The position numbers and the translations under genes were made by a program. Positions 39,034 through 49,106 of a DNA stretch of 64,000 nucleotides are shown here, in pieces (positions within the stretch are counted from its first letter, which is position 1; each line of letters begins with the position of its first letter). The DNA lies in the NCBI GenBank assembly GCA_905221205.1, contig CAJNCG010000003.1, positions 1-64,000 on the forward strand, read 5' to 3'. Under the pieces are notes generated by a model. The model ran no database searches, had not been told where the DNA came from, and worked only from the letters and a program-made list of their open reading frames with translations. Origin of the DNA: a bacterium. Lineage in GTDB: Bacteria > Bacillota > Bacilli > Lactobacillales > Streptococcaceae.

Positions 39034-40560
39034 ATGATAAACATCAATCATCTAACCATCACACAAAACAAAGATTTACGAGACCTTGTATCTGACCTAA
39101 ACATGACCATCCACGACGGGGAAAAGGTAGCTATTATTGGTGAAGAAGGAAATGGCAAATCAACCTTACTTAAAATTTTTATGGGGGAAGCTTTGTCTGA
39201 TTTCACTATCAAGGGAAACATCCAGTCTGACTATCAGTCACTGGCCTACATTCCTCAAAAACTTCCCGAGGACCTGAAAAATAGAACTCTACACGACTAC
39301 TTCTTTTTGGATTCTGCTGATTTAGACTACAGTATTCTTTATCGTTTAGCTGAGGAATTGCATTTCGATAGCAATCGTTTCGCAAGCGACCAAGAAATTT
39401 GCAGTCTATCAGGGGGCGAATCTTTGAAAATTCAGCTCATCCATGAGTTAGCTAAACCATTTGAGATTCTATTTTTAGATGAACCTTCAAATGACCTAGA
39501 CCTTGAGACGGTTGATTGGCTAAAAGGTCAGATTCAAAAGATTAGACAAACTGTTATTTTCATTTCCCATGATGAAGATTTTCTTTCTCAAACGGCAGAC
39601 ACTATTGTCCATTTACGACTGGTCAAGCACCGGAAAGAAGCTGAAACGCTAGTAGAACATTTAGACTATGATCGATACAGTGAGCAGAGAAAGGCTAATT
39701 TGGTCAGACAAAGCCAGCAAGCTGCCAACGACCAGAGAGCCTATGACAAAAGCATGGAAAAACATCGCCGAGTCAAGCAAAATGTAGAAACTGCACTTCG
39801 AGCTACCAAAGACAGTACTGCCGGTCGCCTATTGGCTAAAAAGATGAAAACTGTCCTCTCACAAGAAAAACGCTACGAAAGGGCAGCTCAGTCCATGACC
39901 CAAAAGCCACTTGAAGAGGAACAAATCCAACTTTTCTTTTCAGACATCCAACCATTACCGGCTTCTAAAATCTTAATCCAACTAGAAAAGGAAAATTTGT
40001 CCATTAGCGAGCGAGTTTTAGTTCAGGAGTTACAACTAACTGTCCGTGGCCAAGAAAAAATTGGTATCATCGGACCAAATGGTGTTGGAAAATCAACTCT
40101 GTTAGCCAAGTTGCAACAACTACTAAGCTCCAAAAGAGAGATTTCTCTTGGTGTTATGCCACAAGATTATCACAAAAAACTGCAATTGGAGATATCCCCA
40201 ATAACCTATCTCAGCCAAACTGGGAACAAAGAGGAACTACAAAAAATCCAATCTCACCTAGCCAGGCTCAATTTCAGTTATCCAGAGATGCACCACCAAA
40301 TTCGCTCCTTATCCGGCGGACAACAAGGAAAACTCCTGCTTTTGGATTTAGTGTTGCGCAAACCAAACTTTCTCCTTCTGGATGAACCCACACGAAACTT
40401 TTCTCCAACTTCTCAACCTGAAATCAGAAAACTCTTTACCACTTATCCAGGCGGTCTCGTCACTGTTTCGCATGACAGACGTTTCTTAAAAGAAGTCTGT
40501 ACGACCATCTATCGTTTAACAGAACACGGTTTGGAGGTAGTTAATTTAGAAGATTTATAA
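39034..40560 (+). CDS. ABC-F family ribosome-protection-type ATPase
   Basis: 508 residues with two ABC cassettes and no membrane segments. Walker A1 GEEGNGKST (36-44), signature LSGGESLKIQL, Walker B ILFLDEPSNDLD. A charged alpha-helical linker follows (about 200-290). Then Walker A2 GPNGVGKST (about 347-355), signature LSGGQQGKLLL and Walker B LLLDEPTRNFSP. ABC-F proteins act on the ribosome, and some give antibiotic resistance. The second Walker B lacks the usual N-H-L-D after the catalytic Glu (RNFSP), which is unusual. The GC and leader suggest a regulated accessory-type gene, though it is conserved in pneumococci. Substrate unknown. Confidence 0.9.
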   Translation: MININHLTITQNKDLRDLVSDLNMTIHDGEKVAIIGEEGNGKSTLLKIFMGEALSDFTIKGNIQSDYQSLAYIPQKLPEDLKNRTLHDYFFLDSADLDYSILYRLAEELHFDSNRFASDQEICSLSGGESLKIQLIHELAKPFEILFLDEPSNDLDLETVDWLKGQIQKIRQTVIFISHDEDFLSQTADTIVHLRLVKHRKEAETLVEHLDYDRYSEQRKANLVRQSQQAANDQRAYDKSMEKHRRVKQNVETALRATKDSTAGRLLAKKMKTVLSQEKRYERAAQSMTQKPLEEEQIQLFFSDIQPLPASKILIQLEKENLSISERVLVQELQLTVRGQEKIGIIGPNGVGKSTLLAKLQQLLSSKREISLGVMPQDYHKKLQLEISPITYLSQTGNKEELQKIQSHLARLNFSYPEMHHQIRSLSGGQQGKLLLLDLVLRKPNFLLLDEPTRNFSPTSQPEIRKLFTTYPGGLVTVSHDRRFLKEVCTTIYRLTEHGLEVVNLEDL

Positions 40561-40576
40561 ATTTGTAACATAACAA

Positions 40577-40606
40577 AAATCCAGAGACGACCTCTGGATT
40601 CTTTTC
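40577..40606. terminator. Bidirectional terminator between ABC-F gene and htpX
   Basis: Stem AATCCAGAG / CTCTGGATT with loop ACGAC and tail CTTTT on the plus strand. It separates convergent transcription units. Confidence 0.85.
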
Positions 40607-41504
40607 ACATCTGTTTTAAACGTTCAATTCGCTCTGAGATAGGTGGGTGGGTATAAAAGAGTTTTTGGAAGCCTCCACCTTTCTTGGGATCATTGATATA
40701 AAGTGCACTGCTGGCATCATCAACATGGTGATGCATCGGCTCGCTATTGTCCAGCTTACGTAGAGCATTAATCATCCCTTGAGGATTGCGCGTCAACTCG
40801 ACACTGGAAGCATCCGCTAGGAACTCCCTCTGACGAGAAATAGCTAGTTGCACCAAGGTTGCAGCAAGAGGGGCCAGTACAATGGCTAGTAGGGAAACCA
40901 CGAGCATAATGATTTCTAAGCCATTTCCATCTCGGTCATCGTCACTTCGTCTGCGACCTGCGCCACCCCACCACATCATACGACCTGCCATACTAGAAAG
41001 CATGGTGATGGCACTAGCAAGGGCAACAGCAATAGTCGAAATACGGATATCGTAGTTACGAATATGACTGACTTCATGTCCCATAACAGCTTCTAGCTCT
41101 TCACGATTCATGATAGCTAGGAGACCTGAAGTTGCAGCAACAGCCGCATTTTGAGGATTAGAGCCTGTCGCAAAGGCATTTAAGGCTGGATCGTCAATGA
41201 TGAAAACACGTGGCATGGGAATCTGAGCCACCATAGCCATATCTTCCACTACATGGTAAAGGTCTGGTGCCATTTGCTCATCAACTTCACGCGCCCCATT
41301 CATAGACATGACAATCTCTGTCGATTGAAAAATCATGGACAAGGCATAGATAAAGCCGATAATCAGAGCGATAACCAAACCACCAAGCCCAGACCGCATA
41401 AAGAGGTAACCAACCGCATAGCCAACAAGAGCTAAGAGTAGGAAAAATACCAGCAACAAAATCCAAGTTCTTCGTTTATTGCTTGCAATTTGATCAAACA
41501 ACAT
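40605..41504 (-). CDS. htpX: Membrane zinc metalloprotease HtpX
   Basis: 299 residues from ATG at 41504. A GTG nine bases upstream overlaps the lemA stop. M48 family. Two N-terminal TM segments (~11-50), zinc-site [13 protein letters not shown], two further TM segments (~140-200), and the third ligand in [13 protein letters not shown]. Quality control of membrane proteins is the known role. It follows lemA directly, as is common. Confidence 0.95.
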   Translation of the reverse strand: MLFDQIASNKRRTWILLLVFFLLLALVGYAVGYLFMRSGLGGLVIALIIGFIYALSMIFQSTEIVMSMNGAREVDEQMAPDLYHVVEDMAMVAQIPMPRVFIIDDPALNAFATGSNPQNAAVAATSGLLAIMNREELEAVMGHEVSHIRNYDIRISTIAVALASAITMLSSMAGRMMWWGGAGRRRSDDDRDGNGLEIIMLVVSLLAIVLAPLAATLVQLAISRQREFLADASSVELTRNPQGMINALRKLDNSEPMHHHVDDASSALYINDPKKGGGFQKLFYTHPPISERIERLKQM

Positions 41505-41505
41505 C

Positions 41506-42066
41506 TTAGTCACCTAAACCGCTAAAATCAACTTTAGGAACTGCCTTTTCCTCTTCAGGTGTTTGAAGGAAATCTGCTGCTTTAAATCCAAACATTCCAG
41601 CGATAATATTACTTGGGAAAGTTTCCAATTTTACATTGTAGTTGCTAACAACACTGTTGTAAAGTTGACGAGAGTAAGAAATTTTATTTTCTGTATTGGT
41701 CAACTCCTCTTGCAATTTAACAAAGTTGGCACTAGCTTTCAAATCTGGATAGCTTTCTGCAACTGCAAAAATACCTGAAACCTGACGAGTAAGGGCATCA
41801 CTAGCTTTCATAGCTTCTGCTGGTGAAGTCGCTGCCGCCACTTGGTTACGCAGTTCTGCCACCTTTTCAAGTGTAGAACCTTCATATTTAGCATAACCTT
41901 TTACAGTTTCAATCAAATTTGGCAAGAGGTCATTTCGACGTTTCAACTGAACATCAATCTGGCTCCAAGCCTCCTTTGTTTGCATACGATTTTTAACCAA
42001 ACCGTTATAGCTAACAATCACAAAAATAACAATAAGAGCCAAAACTCCAAGAATAATCCAAGTCAT
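41506..42066 (-). CDS. lemA: LemA family protein
   Basis: 186 residues. A single N-terminal membrane anchor (residues ~3-22) is followed by a long helical cytoplasmic or extracellular domain with the family stretch [27 protein letters not shown]. The function of LemA is unclear. The lemA-htpX pair is conserved. Confidence 0.93.
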   Translation of the reverse strand: MTWIILGVLALIVIFVIVSYNGLVKNRMQTKEAWSQIDVQLKRRNDLLPNLIETVKGYAKYEGSTLEKVAELRNQVAAATSPAEAMKASDALTRQVSGIFAVAESYPDLKASANFVKLQEELTNTENKISYSRQLYNSVVSNYNVKLETFPSNIIAGMFGFKAADFLQTPEEEKAVPKVDFSGLGD

Positions 42067-42159
42067 GATATAAGTCCTTTCTGCTTTTAGATTAGTACCA
42101 GTATATCAAATTTTTAATGATTGTGGTAAAATAAGATGATACTAAAGAAGGAAAACACT

Positions 42160-42873
42160 ATGAAACCAGAAACATTTTACAACTTGCTTGCCGAGCAAAA
42201 TCTTTCACTTTCGGACCAGCAAAAAGAACAATTTGAACGTTATTTTGAACTCTTGGTCGAGTGGAATGAAAAGATTAATTTGACGGCTATTACAGATAAG
42301 GAAGAAGTTTATCTCAAACATTTTTACGATTCGATTGCACCTATTCTGCGAGGCTTGATTCCCAATGAAAATATCAAACTGCTTGATATCGGAGCTGGGG
42401 CAGGATTTCCTAGTCTACCGATGAAAATCCTCTATCCTCAGCTAGATGTGACTATTATTGACTCGCTAAATAAGCGCATCAACTTCCTCCAACTGTTGGC
42501 TCAAGAACTGGATTTGGACGGTGTTCATTTCTACCATGGACGTGCAGAAGACTTTGCCCAAGACAAGAACTTCCGTGCTCAATATGACTTTGTAACAGCT
42601 CGTGCGGTTGCCCGTATGCAGGTCTTATCTGAATTGACTATCCCTTACCTTAAAGTTGGGGGCAAACTATTGGCACTCAAGGCCAGTAATGCGCCTGAGG
42701 AGTTGTTAGAAGCCAAAAACGCCCTCAACCTCCTCTTCAGTAAGGTCGAAGACAATCTCAGTTATGCCCTACCAAATGGAGATCCGCGTTACATCACAGT
42801 GGTAGAAAAGAAAAAGGAAACACCAAATAAATATCCACGTAAGGCTGGCATGCCAAATAAACGCCCTCTCTAA
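42160..42873 (+). CDS. rsmG: 16S rRNA m7G527 methyltransferase RsmG
   Basis: 237 residues from ATG at 42160, behind GAAGGA. It methylates G527 of 16S rRNA (also called GidB). SAM motif [17 protein letters not shown] is at about 68-84, with [11 protein letters not shown] further on. Convergent/divergent with lemA. Loss-of-function alleles give low streptomycin resistance in bacteria, but this copy looks intact. Confidence 0.97.
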   Translation: MKPETFYNLLAEQNLSLSDQQKEQFERYFELLVEWNEKINLTAITDKEEVYLKHFYDSIAPILRGLIPNENIKLLDIGAGAGFPSLPMKILYPQLDVTIIDSLNKRINFLQLLAQELDLDGVHFYHGRAEDFAQDKNFRAQYDFVTARAVARMQVLSELTIPYLKVGGKLLALKASNAPEELLEAKNALNLLFSKVEDNLSYALPNGDPRYITVVEKKKETPNKYPRKAGMPNKRPL

Positions 42874-42891
42874 ATTTTTTACTAAAAATGA

Positions 42892-42920
42892 TTTACAAAG
42901 TTTGCAATTTTTGCTATACT
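42892..42920 (+). promoter_or_regulatory. pyrP promoter
   Basis: -35 TTTACA (42892-42897), 17-nt spacer, -10 TATACT (42915-42920), 20 nt after the rsmG stop. Confidence 0.8.
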
Positions 42921-42939
42921 ATCACAAGCAAAGGTTTTT

Positions 42940-43054
42940 AATGTCATCCCGTGAGGTGACGAAGACGAAGAAATATTTGAAACTCTTTAAAGTCTAGATT
43001 TTAAAGAAGTCTTACTCTGAGGGCCTATTGCTGTAAAATAATGGGCTCTTTTTT
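42940..43054 (+). promoter_or_regulatory. PyrR attenuator leader of pyrP
   Basis: The PyrR-binding element TGTCATCCCGTGAGGTGACG (about 42942-42961) shares the CCCGTGAGG loop with the pyr operon leader. The terminator at 43019-43054 has the stem GAGGGCCTATT / AATGGGCTC with a 2-nt bulge and a TTTTTT tail. This puts uracil uptake under the same control as synthesis. Confidence 0.88.
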
Positions 43055-43076
43055 GATGCCCAAAAGTGAGGTTTAT

Positions 43077-44360
43077 ATGAAACAAGAATCAACTGTTGAT
43101 TTGTTACTAGACGTTGACCAACGTCCTTCAGCTGGAAAAGGAATTCTCCTTAGTTTCCAACACGTTTTCGCCATGTTCGGTGCGACCATCTTGGTACCAT
43201 TGATTTTGGGAATGCCTGTATCTGTTGCCCTTTTTGCTTCAGGTGTTGGAACACTTATCTACATGATTTCAACTGGATTTAGAGTTCCAGTTTATCTAGG
43301 TTCTTCATTTGCCTTTATCACAGCTATGTCACTGGCTATGAAAGAAATGGGTGGAGATGTATCCGCTGCTCAAACAGGGGTTATCTTGACTGGTTTGGTC
43401 TACGTCCTTGTTGCTGCTGGTGTTCGTTTTGCAGGTACAAAATGGATCGATAAACTCTTGCCACCAATCATCATCGGACCTATGATTATCGTTATCGGTC
43501 TTGGACTTGCAGGTTCAGCTGTTACTAACGCTGGGCTTGTAGCGGACGGAAATTGGAAAAATGCTCTTGTAGCGGTTGTTACTTTCTTGATTGCTGCCTT
43601 TATCAATACAAAAGGAAAAGGCTTCCTACGAATCATTCCTTTCCTCTTTGCCATTATCGGTGGTTACCTCTTCGCTCTAGCTCTTGGGCTAGTTGACTTT
43701 ACACCAGTTCTTAAAGCCAACTGGTTTGAAATTCCTGGTTTCTACTTGCCATTTAGCACTGGTGGTGCCTTTAAAGAGTACAATCTTTACTTTGGTCCAG
43801 AAACTATCGCCATCTTGCCAATCGCTATCGTAACAATTTCTGAACATATCGGAGACCATACTGTTTTGGGTCAAATCTGTGGCCGTCAATTCTTGAAAGA
43901 ACCAGGTCTTCACCGTACACTTCTTGGTGACGGTATCGCAACTTCAGTTTCTGCCTTTCTTGGTGGACCAGCCAATACAACTTATGGAGAAAACACAGGG
44001 GTTATCGGTATGACTCGTATCGCTTCTGTCTCAGTTATCCGTAACGCTGCCTTTATCGCGATTGCCCTTAGCTTCCTTGGTAAATTCACTGCCTTGATTT
44101 CAACTATTCCAAACGCTGTACTTGGTGGTATGTCAATCCTTCTCTATGGAGTGATCGCCAGCAACGGTTTGAAGGTCTTGATTAAAGAACGTGTTGATTT
44201 CGCTCAAATGCGTAATCTCATCATCGCAAGTGCTATGTTAGTCCTTGGACTCGGAGGAGCTATTCTTAAACTTGGTCCAGTTACACTTTCAGGTACTGCC
44301 CTATCAGCCATGACAGGAATCATCTTGAACTTGATCTTACCATACGAAAATAAAGATTAA
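43077..44360 (+). CDS. pyrP: Uracil permease
   Basis: 427 residues from the ATG at 43077 behind GTGAGG; the upstream start falls within the terminator region. UraA/NCS2 fold with about 14 transmembrane helices. Conserved stretches are FQHVFAMFGATILVP near the start and TVSEHIGDH / GGPANTTYGENTGV in the core. The PyrR leader supports uracil as substrate. Confidence 0.95.
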   Translation: MKQESTVDLLLDVDQRPSAGKGILLSFQHVFAMFGATILVPLILGMPVSVALFASGVGTLIYMISTGFRVPVYLGSSFAFITAMSLAMKEMGGDVSAAQTGVILTGLVYVLVAAGVRFAGTKWIDKLLPPIIIGPMIIVIGLGLAGSAVTNAGLVADGNWKNALVAVVTFLIAAFINTKGKGFLRIIPFLFAIIGGYLFALALGLVDFTPVLKANWFEIPGFYLPFSTGGAFKEYNLYFGPETIAILPIAIVTISEHIGDHTVLGQICGRQFLKEPGLHRTLLGDGIATSVSAFLGGPANTTYGENTGVIGMTRIASVSVIRNAAFIAIALSFLGKFTALISTIPNAVLGGMSILLYGVIASNGLKVLIKERVDFAQMRNLIIASAMLVLGLGGAILKLGPVTLSGTALSAMTGIILNLILPYENKD

Positions 44361-44376
44361 GAGTCTAAACACACCT

Positions 44377-44406
44377 AATCTACTCAGACAACTGAGTGGA
44401 TTTTTT
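44377..44406 (+). terminator. pyrP terminator
   Basis: 11-bp stem AATCTACTCAG / CTGAGTGGATT with loop ACAA and a TTTTTT tail on the plus strand. Confidence 0.9.
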
Positions 44407-44430
44407 AATGTTAAAATAAAAATTCTTTAT

Positions 44431-44461
44431 AAAAAAGGAAAGCTCTGCAGCCTTCCTTTGT
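44431..44461 (-). terminator. ffh terminator
   Basis: Minus-strand stem AAAGGAAGGCT / AGCTTTCCTTT, loop GCAG, followed by TTT. It abuts the ffh stop and faces the pyrP terminator. Confidence 0.85.
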
Positions 44462-44462
44462 T

Positions 44463-46034
44463 TTACTTACGTTTCTTCTTCGCTTTCTTCATTTTATTCG
44501 CCATGCGTTTCATGGACTGTTTCATGGCAAATTCACCGATTTTACCTTTGAGTCCACCACCAAACATCTGGCTCATATCTGGCATTCCTGCTCCACCAAG
44601 AGCTGACAAGTCAGGTATACCACCTTGTCCCATCATGCCTTCAAGGGCAGACATATCCATTCCTCCCATATTTGGCATATTCTTAGGAAGGTTGTTTGGA
44701 TTGATTCCCATCTGCTTCATCATCTTGTTCATATCACCAGACATGACACCCTGCATGAGCTGTTTAGCTTGGTTAAAGTCTTTGATGAATTTATTGACTT
44801 CGACAAAGGTATTTCCAGAACCTGCAGCAATACGACGGCGACGGCTTGGATTTAACAAATCTGGATTTTCACGCTCCTCAGGAGTCATCGAAGACACAAT
44901 GGCACGCTTGCGCGCAATCTGACGCTCATCCACCTTCATGTTTTGAAGGGCTGGATTATTGGCCATACCTGGAATCATCTTGAGCAAGTCTTCCATTGGC
45001 CCCATGTTTTGCACCTGATCCAACTGATCAATGAAATCGTTGAAATCAAAGGTATTCTCACGCATCTTCTCAGCCATTTCAAGGGCTTTTTGCTCATCGT
45101 ATTCTTGAGAAGCTTTCTCAATCAGAGTGAGCATATCCCCCATACCAAGGATACGGCTAGACATACGGTCTGGATGGAAGGTTTCAATGTCTGTAATCTT
45201 TTCACCCGTACCAGTGAACTTGATTGGTTTTCCAGTAATGTGACGAACAGATAGAGCCGCACCACCACGAGTATCACCATCAATCTTGGTAAGGATAACC
45301 CCAGTCACTTCCAACTGAGCATTAAACTCACGCGCAACATTAGCCGCTTCCTGACCAATCATGGCATCAACGACAAGCAGGATTTCATTTGGTTGAGCCA
45401 GTGCTTTCACATCGCGAAGCTCATTCATCAAAAGCTCATCGATTTGTAAACGCCCTGCCGTATCAATCAATACATAGTCGTTGTGATTGGCTTGGGCTTG
45501 TTCCAAACCTTGACGTACAATCTCCACAGCTGGAACTTCTGTTCCTAGAGCAAAAACTGGCACATCAATCCGTTGTCCAAGTGTTTTCAACTGGTCAATG
45601 GCAGCTGGACGATAAATATCCGCTGCAATCATTAAAGGACGAGCATTTTCTTCTTTCTTGAGTTTGTTGGCCAATTTACCAGCAAAGGTTGTTTTACCAG
45701 CCCCCTGCAAACCAACCATCATGATGATTGTAGGAATCTTAGGTGACTTGATAATTTCTGCCGTATCAGAACCTAAAACAGCAGTCAATTCCTCATCAAC
45801 GATTTTAATAATCTGTTGCGCAGGATTAAGGGTATCAATGACCTCATGCCCGACTGCACGCTCACGAACTTTCTTGATAAAGTCCTTTACAACAGGCAAG
45901 GCAACGTCGGCCTCAAGCAAGGCCAAGCGAATTTCTTTGGTTGCCTCTTGGACATCAGATTCAGAGATTTTTCCTTTTTTACGTAGATTTTTAAAGACGT
46001 TCTGCAAACGTTCTGTTAAACTTTCAAATGCCAT
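44463..46034 (-). CDS. ffh: Signal recognition particle protein Ffh
   Basis: 523 residues. GTPase that binds signal peptides and 4.5S/scRNA. N domain ~1-85, G domain with MMVGLQGAGKTTFAGKLA (about 103-120), DTAGR and TKIDGDTRGG. The C-terminal Met-rich M domain begins near 300 and includes SRRRRIAAGSG, the RNA-binding motif. The tail is Gly/Met-rich and ends in a Lys cluster. It follows ylxM by 11 nt. Receptor ftsY is at 1874-3157. Confidence 0.98.
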   Translation of the reverse strand: MAFESLTERLQNVFKNLRKKGKISESDVQEATKEIRLALLEADVALPVVKDFIKKVRERAVGHEVIDTLNPAQQIIKIVDEELTAVLGSDTAEIIKSPKIPTIIMMVGLQGAGKTTFAGKLANKLKKEENARPLMIAADIYRPAAIDQLKTLGQRIDVPVFALGTEVPAVEIVRQGLEQAQANHNDYVLIDTAGRLQIDELLMNELRDVKALAQPNEILLVVDAMIGQEAANVAREFNAQLEVTGVILTKIDGDTRGGAALSVRHITGKPIKFTGTGEKITDIETFHPDRMSSRILGMGDMLTLIEKASQEYDEQKALEMAEKMRENTFDFNDFIDQLDQVQNMGPMEDLLKMIPGMANNPALQNMKVDERQIARKRAIVSSMTPEERENPDLLNPSRRRRIAAGSGNTFVEVNKFIKDFNQAKQLMQGVMSGDMNKMMKQMGINPNNLPKNMPNMGGMDMSALEGMMGQGGIPDLSALGGAGMPDMSQMFGGGLKGKIGEFAMKQSMKRMANKMKKAKKKRK

Positions 46035-46045
46035 TTTTCTTCCTC

Positions 46046-46378
46046 TTATTCTCTATTATCAATGCTTGTTAAAATTTCTATCTGCTCCTGCAGAAAGTCA
46101 TCCTTGGGATAGCGCTCCAAAATCTGGTCAAAAATTTGACTGCGGACAATGTAGTCCGAGTACATGTGCAATTTCATCTCATAATCTTCCAGAATCTTTT
46201 CTGTCCGCTTGATATTGTCATAGACAGCCTGACGACTAACACCAAACTCCTCGGCAATCTCAGCAAGGCTGTAATCATCAGCATAGTAGAGCTCTATATA
46301 ATTCATTTGCTTATCTGTCAAAAGCGCCGCATAAAATTCAAAGAGCGCATTCATACGATTGGTTTTTTCAATTTCCAT
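46046..46378 (-). CDS. ylxM: YlxM-like SRP-associated HTH protein
   Basis: 110 residues. UPF0122/YlxM family: an N-terminal [25 protein letters not shown] and a helix-turn-helix [26 protein letters not shown]. It is nearly always co-transcribed with ffh and modulates SRP activity in streptococci. Confidence 0.93.
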
Positions 46379-46468
46379 AACTTTTATTATACCAAAAATT
46401 AGCCTAATCTACCACATTAGCAGGCTAATCCGAGAAGATAGCCAGGTAAATTTGAAAAAGACATGAGC

Positions 46469-46846
46469 CTAGCCCCAAGTAATTTCCAATTGATAGCTGG
46501 CAAAGGGATGTCCCTCTTGATTTTGTAGTTGATAATCTAGCTCGATCTTTTGCCCATCAACTTCATAACGACTGGTTTGGATAATAAACTCCTGCATGCC
46601 CATGGGTGTAGGAATATAGGCCAAACTATCACTATCCTTTAGAAAGCGCATAATGGTCTTGGGATTGGAAAAACGGCTCATCACAAGTTCTTGACCATGA
46701 AATTTAATAACCACTTTTTCCTTTTCCTCATTATAGAAAAGCAGGTAGCTATAATCTCCCTTTTCATGCACTTCCACGTCATAAAGCTGGTCAATCACTT
46801 CCAACTGCTCATCAAACTGAATCGTATTTCGCATCCGAATCTTCAC
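46469..46846 (-). CDS. DUF1934 beta-barrel protein (YwiB-like)
   Basis: 125 residues. The pattern IQFDEQLEVIDQLYDVEVHEKGDYSYLLFYNEE and FIIQTSRYEVDGQKIELDYQLQ is typical of the DUF1934/YwiB calycin-like family, whose function is unknown. It is monocistronic and divergent from the HD gene 71 nt away. Confidence 0.85.
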   Translation of the reverse strand: MKIRMRNTIQFDEQLEVIDQLYDVEVHEKGDYSYLLFYNEEKEKVVIKFHGQELVMSRFSNPKTIMRFLKDSDSLAYIPTPMGMQEFIIQTSRYEVDGQKIELDYQLQNQEGHPFASYQLEITWG

Positions 46847-46917
46847 ATCAAGTCCTCTTTCTTGTCTCTTGTCCTACTATTTTACCAAAAACTCTAGCTT
46901 TTTGCTATAATGGTCAT

Positions 46918-48222
46918 ATGAACGAAAAAGTATTCCGTGACCCAGTTCACAACTACATCCATGTCAATAATCAAATCATCTATGACTTGATTAATACAAA
47001 AGAATTTCAGCGTTTGCGTCGAATCAAGCAACTGGGAACTTCCAGTTATACCTTCCACGGTGGAGAACATAGTCGCTTCTCCCATTGTCTTGGAGTCTAT
47101 GAGATTGCTCGTCGCATCACAGAGATTTTTGAAGAAAAATATCCTAAGGAATGGAATCCTGCCGAGTCTCTCTTGACCATGACAGCTGCTCTCCTACATG
47201 ACCTTGGACATGGTGCCTACTCCCATACTTTTGAACATCTCTTTGATACAGACCATGAAGCCATTACTCAGGAGATTATCCAAAGTCCTGAAACGGAGAT
47301 TCACCAAGTCCTGCTACAAGTGGCGCCAGATTTTCCAGAAAAGGTAGCCAGTGTCATTGACCATACCTATCCTAACAAGCAGGTCGTGCAACTCATTTCC
47401 AGTCAGATTGATGCGGACCGCATGGACTATCTCTTGCGTGACTCCTATTTTACGGGAGCTTCCTATGGGGAATTTGACCTGACTCGGATCTTGCGTGTCA
47501 TTCGTCCTGTCGAAAACGGTATTGCCTTTCAGCGCAATGGCATGCATGCTATCGAAGACTACGTCCTCAGTCGTTATCAGATGTACATGCAGGTTTATTT
47601 CCACCCCGCAACACGCGCCATGGAAGTTCTCCTGCAAAATCTTCTCAAGCGCGCCAAAGAACTCTATCCTAAAGACAAAGATTTCTTTGCACGAACATCT
47701 CCACATCTCCTCCCTTTCTTTGAAAAAAATGTGACCTTGTCTGACTATCTTGCTCTGGATGATGGTGTGATGAATACCTACTTCCAGCTCTGGATGACCA
47801 GTCCTGACAAGATTTTAGCAGACTTATCACAGCGCTTTGTCAACCGCAAGGTCTTTAAATCCATTACTTTTTCACAAGAAGACCAAGACCAACTCGCCAG
47901 CATGAGAAAATTAGTTGAGGATATCGGCTTTGATCCCGACTACTATACTGCTATTCATAAGAACTTCGACCTCCCTTATGATATCTATCGTCCCGAATCT
48001 GAAAATCCACGGACACAGATTGAGATTTTACAAAAAAATGGAGAACTGGCCGAACTCTCTAGCCTGTCTCCTATCGTCCAATCTCTTGCTGGCAGTCGCC
48101 ACGGAGATAATCGTTTCTATTTCCCAAAAGAAATGTTGGATCAAAACAGCATCTTCGCAAGCATCACCCAGCAATTTTTACACTTGATTGAGAACGATCA
48201 TTTTACCCCAAATAAAAACTAG
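46918..48222 (+). CDS. HD-domain phosphohydrolase (YwfO/dNTPase-like)
   Basis: 434 residues. HD motif spread as RFSHCLGVYEIARR (His about 60), LLHDLGHGAYSHTFEH (His-Asp about 100) and SQIDADRMDYLLRDSYFTG. It resembles SAMHD1/dGTPase-type enzymes, whose likely action is hydrolysis of dNTPs or pyrophosphate-containing nucleotides. It precedes the HAD phosphatase gene by 12 nt. Confidence 0.9.
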   Translation: MNEKVFRDPVHNYIHVNNQIIYDLINTKEFQRLRRIKQLGTSSYTFHGGEHSRFSHCLGVYEIARRITEIFEEKYPKEWNPAESLLTMTAALLHDLGHGAYSHTFEHLFDTDHEAITQEIIQSPETEIHQVLLQVAPDFPEKVASVIDHTYPNKQVVQLISSQIDADRMDYLLRDSYFTGASYGEFDLTRILRVIRPVENGIAFQRNGMHAIEDYVLSRYQMYMQVYFHPATRAMEVLLQNLLKRAKELYPKDKDFFARTSPHLLPFFEKNVTLSDYLALDDGVMNTYFQLWMTSPDKILADLSQRFVNRKVFKSITFSQEDQDQLASMRKLVEDIGFDPDYYTAIHKNFDLPYDIYRPESENPRTQIEILQKNGELAELSSLSPIVQSLAGSRHGDNRFYFPKEMLDQNSIFASITQQFLHLIENDHFTPNKN

Positions 48223-48234
48223 AAGAGGAAATTT

Positions 48235-49041
48235 ATGAGTATTAAACTAATTGCCGTTGATATCGACGGAACCCTAGTCAATAGCCAAAAGGAAATCACT
48301 CCTAAAGTCTTTTCTGCCATCCAAGATGCCAAAGAAGCTGGTGTCAAAGTCGTAATTGCAACTGGCCGCCCTATCGCAGGTGTTGCCAAACTTCTGGACG
48401 ACTTGCAGTTGAGAGACGAGGGTGACTATGTGGTGACCTTCAACGGTGCCCTTGTCCAAGAAACTGCTACTGGACATGAGATTATCAGCGAATCCTTAAC
48501 CTATGAGGATTATCTGGATATGGAATTCCTCAGTCGTAAGCTCGGTGTTCACATGCATGCTATTACTAAGGATGGTATCTACACTGCAAATCGCAATATC
48601 GGAAAATACACTGTGCACGAATCAACCCTCGTCAGCATGCCTATCTTTTACCGCACACCTGAAGAAATGGCTGGCAAGGAAATCGTCAAGTGTATGTTTA
48701 TCGATGAACCAGAGATTCTCGATGCTGCGATTGAAAAGATTCCAGCCGAATTTTACGAACGCTACTCCATCAACAAATCTGCTCCTTTCTACCTCGAACT
48801 CCTTAAAAAGAATGTGGACAAAGGTTCAGCCATCACTCACTTAGCTGAAAAACTCGGATTGACCAAAGATGAAACCATGGCTATCGGTGACGAAGAAAAT
48901 GACCGTGCCATGCTGGAAGTCGTTGGCAACCCAGTTGTCATGGAAAATGGAAATCCAGAAATCAAAAAAATCGCCAAATACATCACTAAATCTAATGATA
49001 AATCTGGCGTTGCCCATGCCATCCGTACGTGGGTACTGTAA
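48235..49041 (+). CDS. Cof-type HAD phosphatase (YidA-like)
   Basis: 268 residues. Motif I DIDGTLVNSQ (Asp9, Asp11), ATGRP, and GDEENDRAMLE metal site. Cof subfamily, resembling YidA sugar phosphatase. Co-transcribed with the HD hydrolase; a strong terminator follows. It is the third Cof-type enzyme in this window. Confidence 0.94.
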   Translation: MSIKLIAVDIDGTLVNSQKEITPKVFSAIQDAKEAGVKVVIATGRPIAGVAKLLDDLQLRDEGDYVVTFNGALVQETATGHEIISESLTYEDYLDMEFLSRKLGVHMHAITKDGIYTANRNIGKYTVHESTLVSMPIFYRTPEEMAGKEIVKCMFIDEPEILDAAIEKIPAEFYERYSINKSAPFYLELLKKNVDKGSAITHLAEKLGLTKDETMAIGDEENDRAMLEVVGNPVVMENGNPEIKKIAKYITKSNDKSGVAHAIRTWVL

Positions 49042-49057
49042 AAGGGAAGAATAGACG

Positions 49058-49083
49058 AAAACCGCTCGGCTGAGCGGTTTTTA
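49058..49083 (+). terminator. Terminator after the HAD gene
   Basis: Stem AAACCGCTC / GAGCGGTTT with loop GGCT and tail TTAG. It marks the left limit of core sequence before the AT-rich accessory block. Confidence 0.9.
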
Positions 49084-49106
49084 GTATGAACATATCACAA
49101 TAAGAG

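Noticed and set aside
44458..44922. 154-codon plus-strand ORF opposite ffh
   Set aside because: Pro/Met-rich translation is the mirror of the Met/Gly-rich Ffh M domain; no ribosome site.
45658..46212. 184-codon plus-strand ORF opposite ffh and ylxM
   Set aside because: Runs across two genes on the other strand without a promoter or ribosome site.
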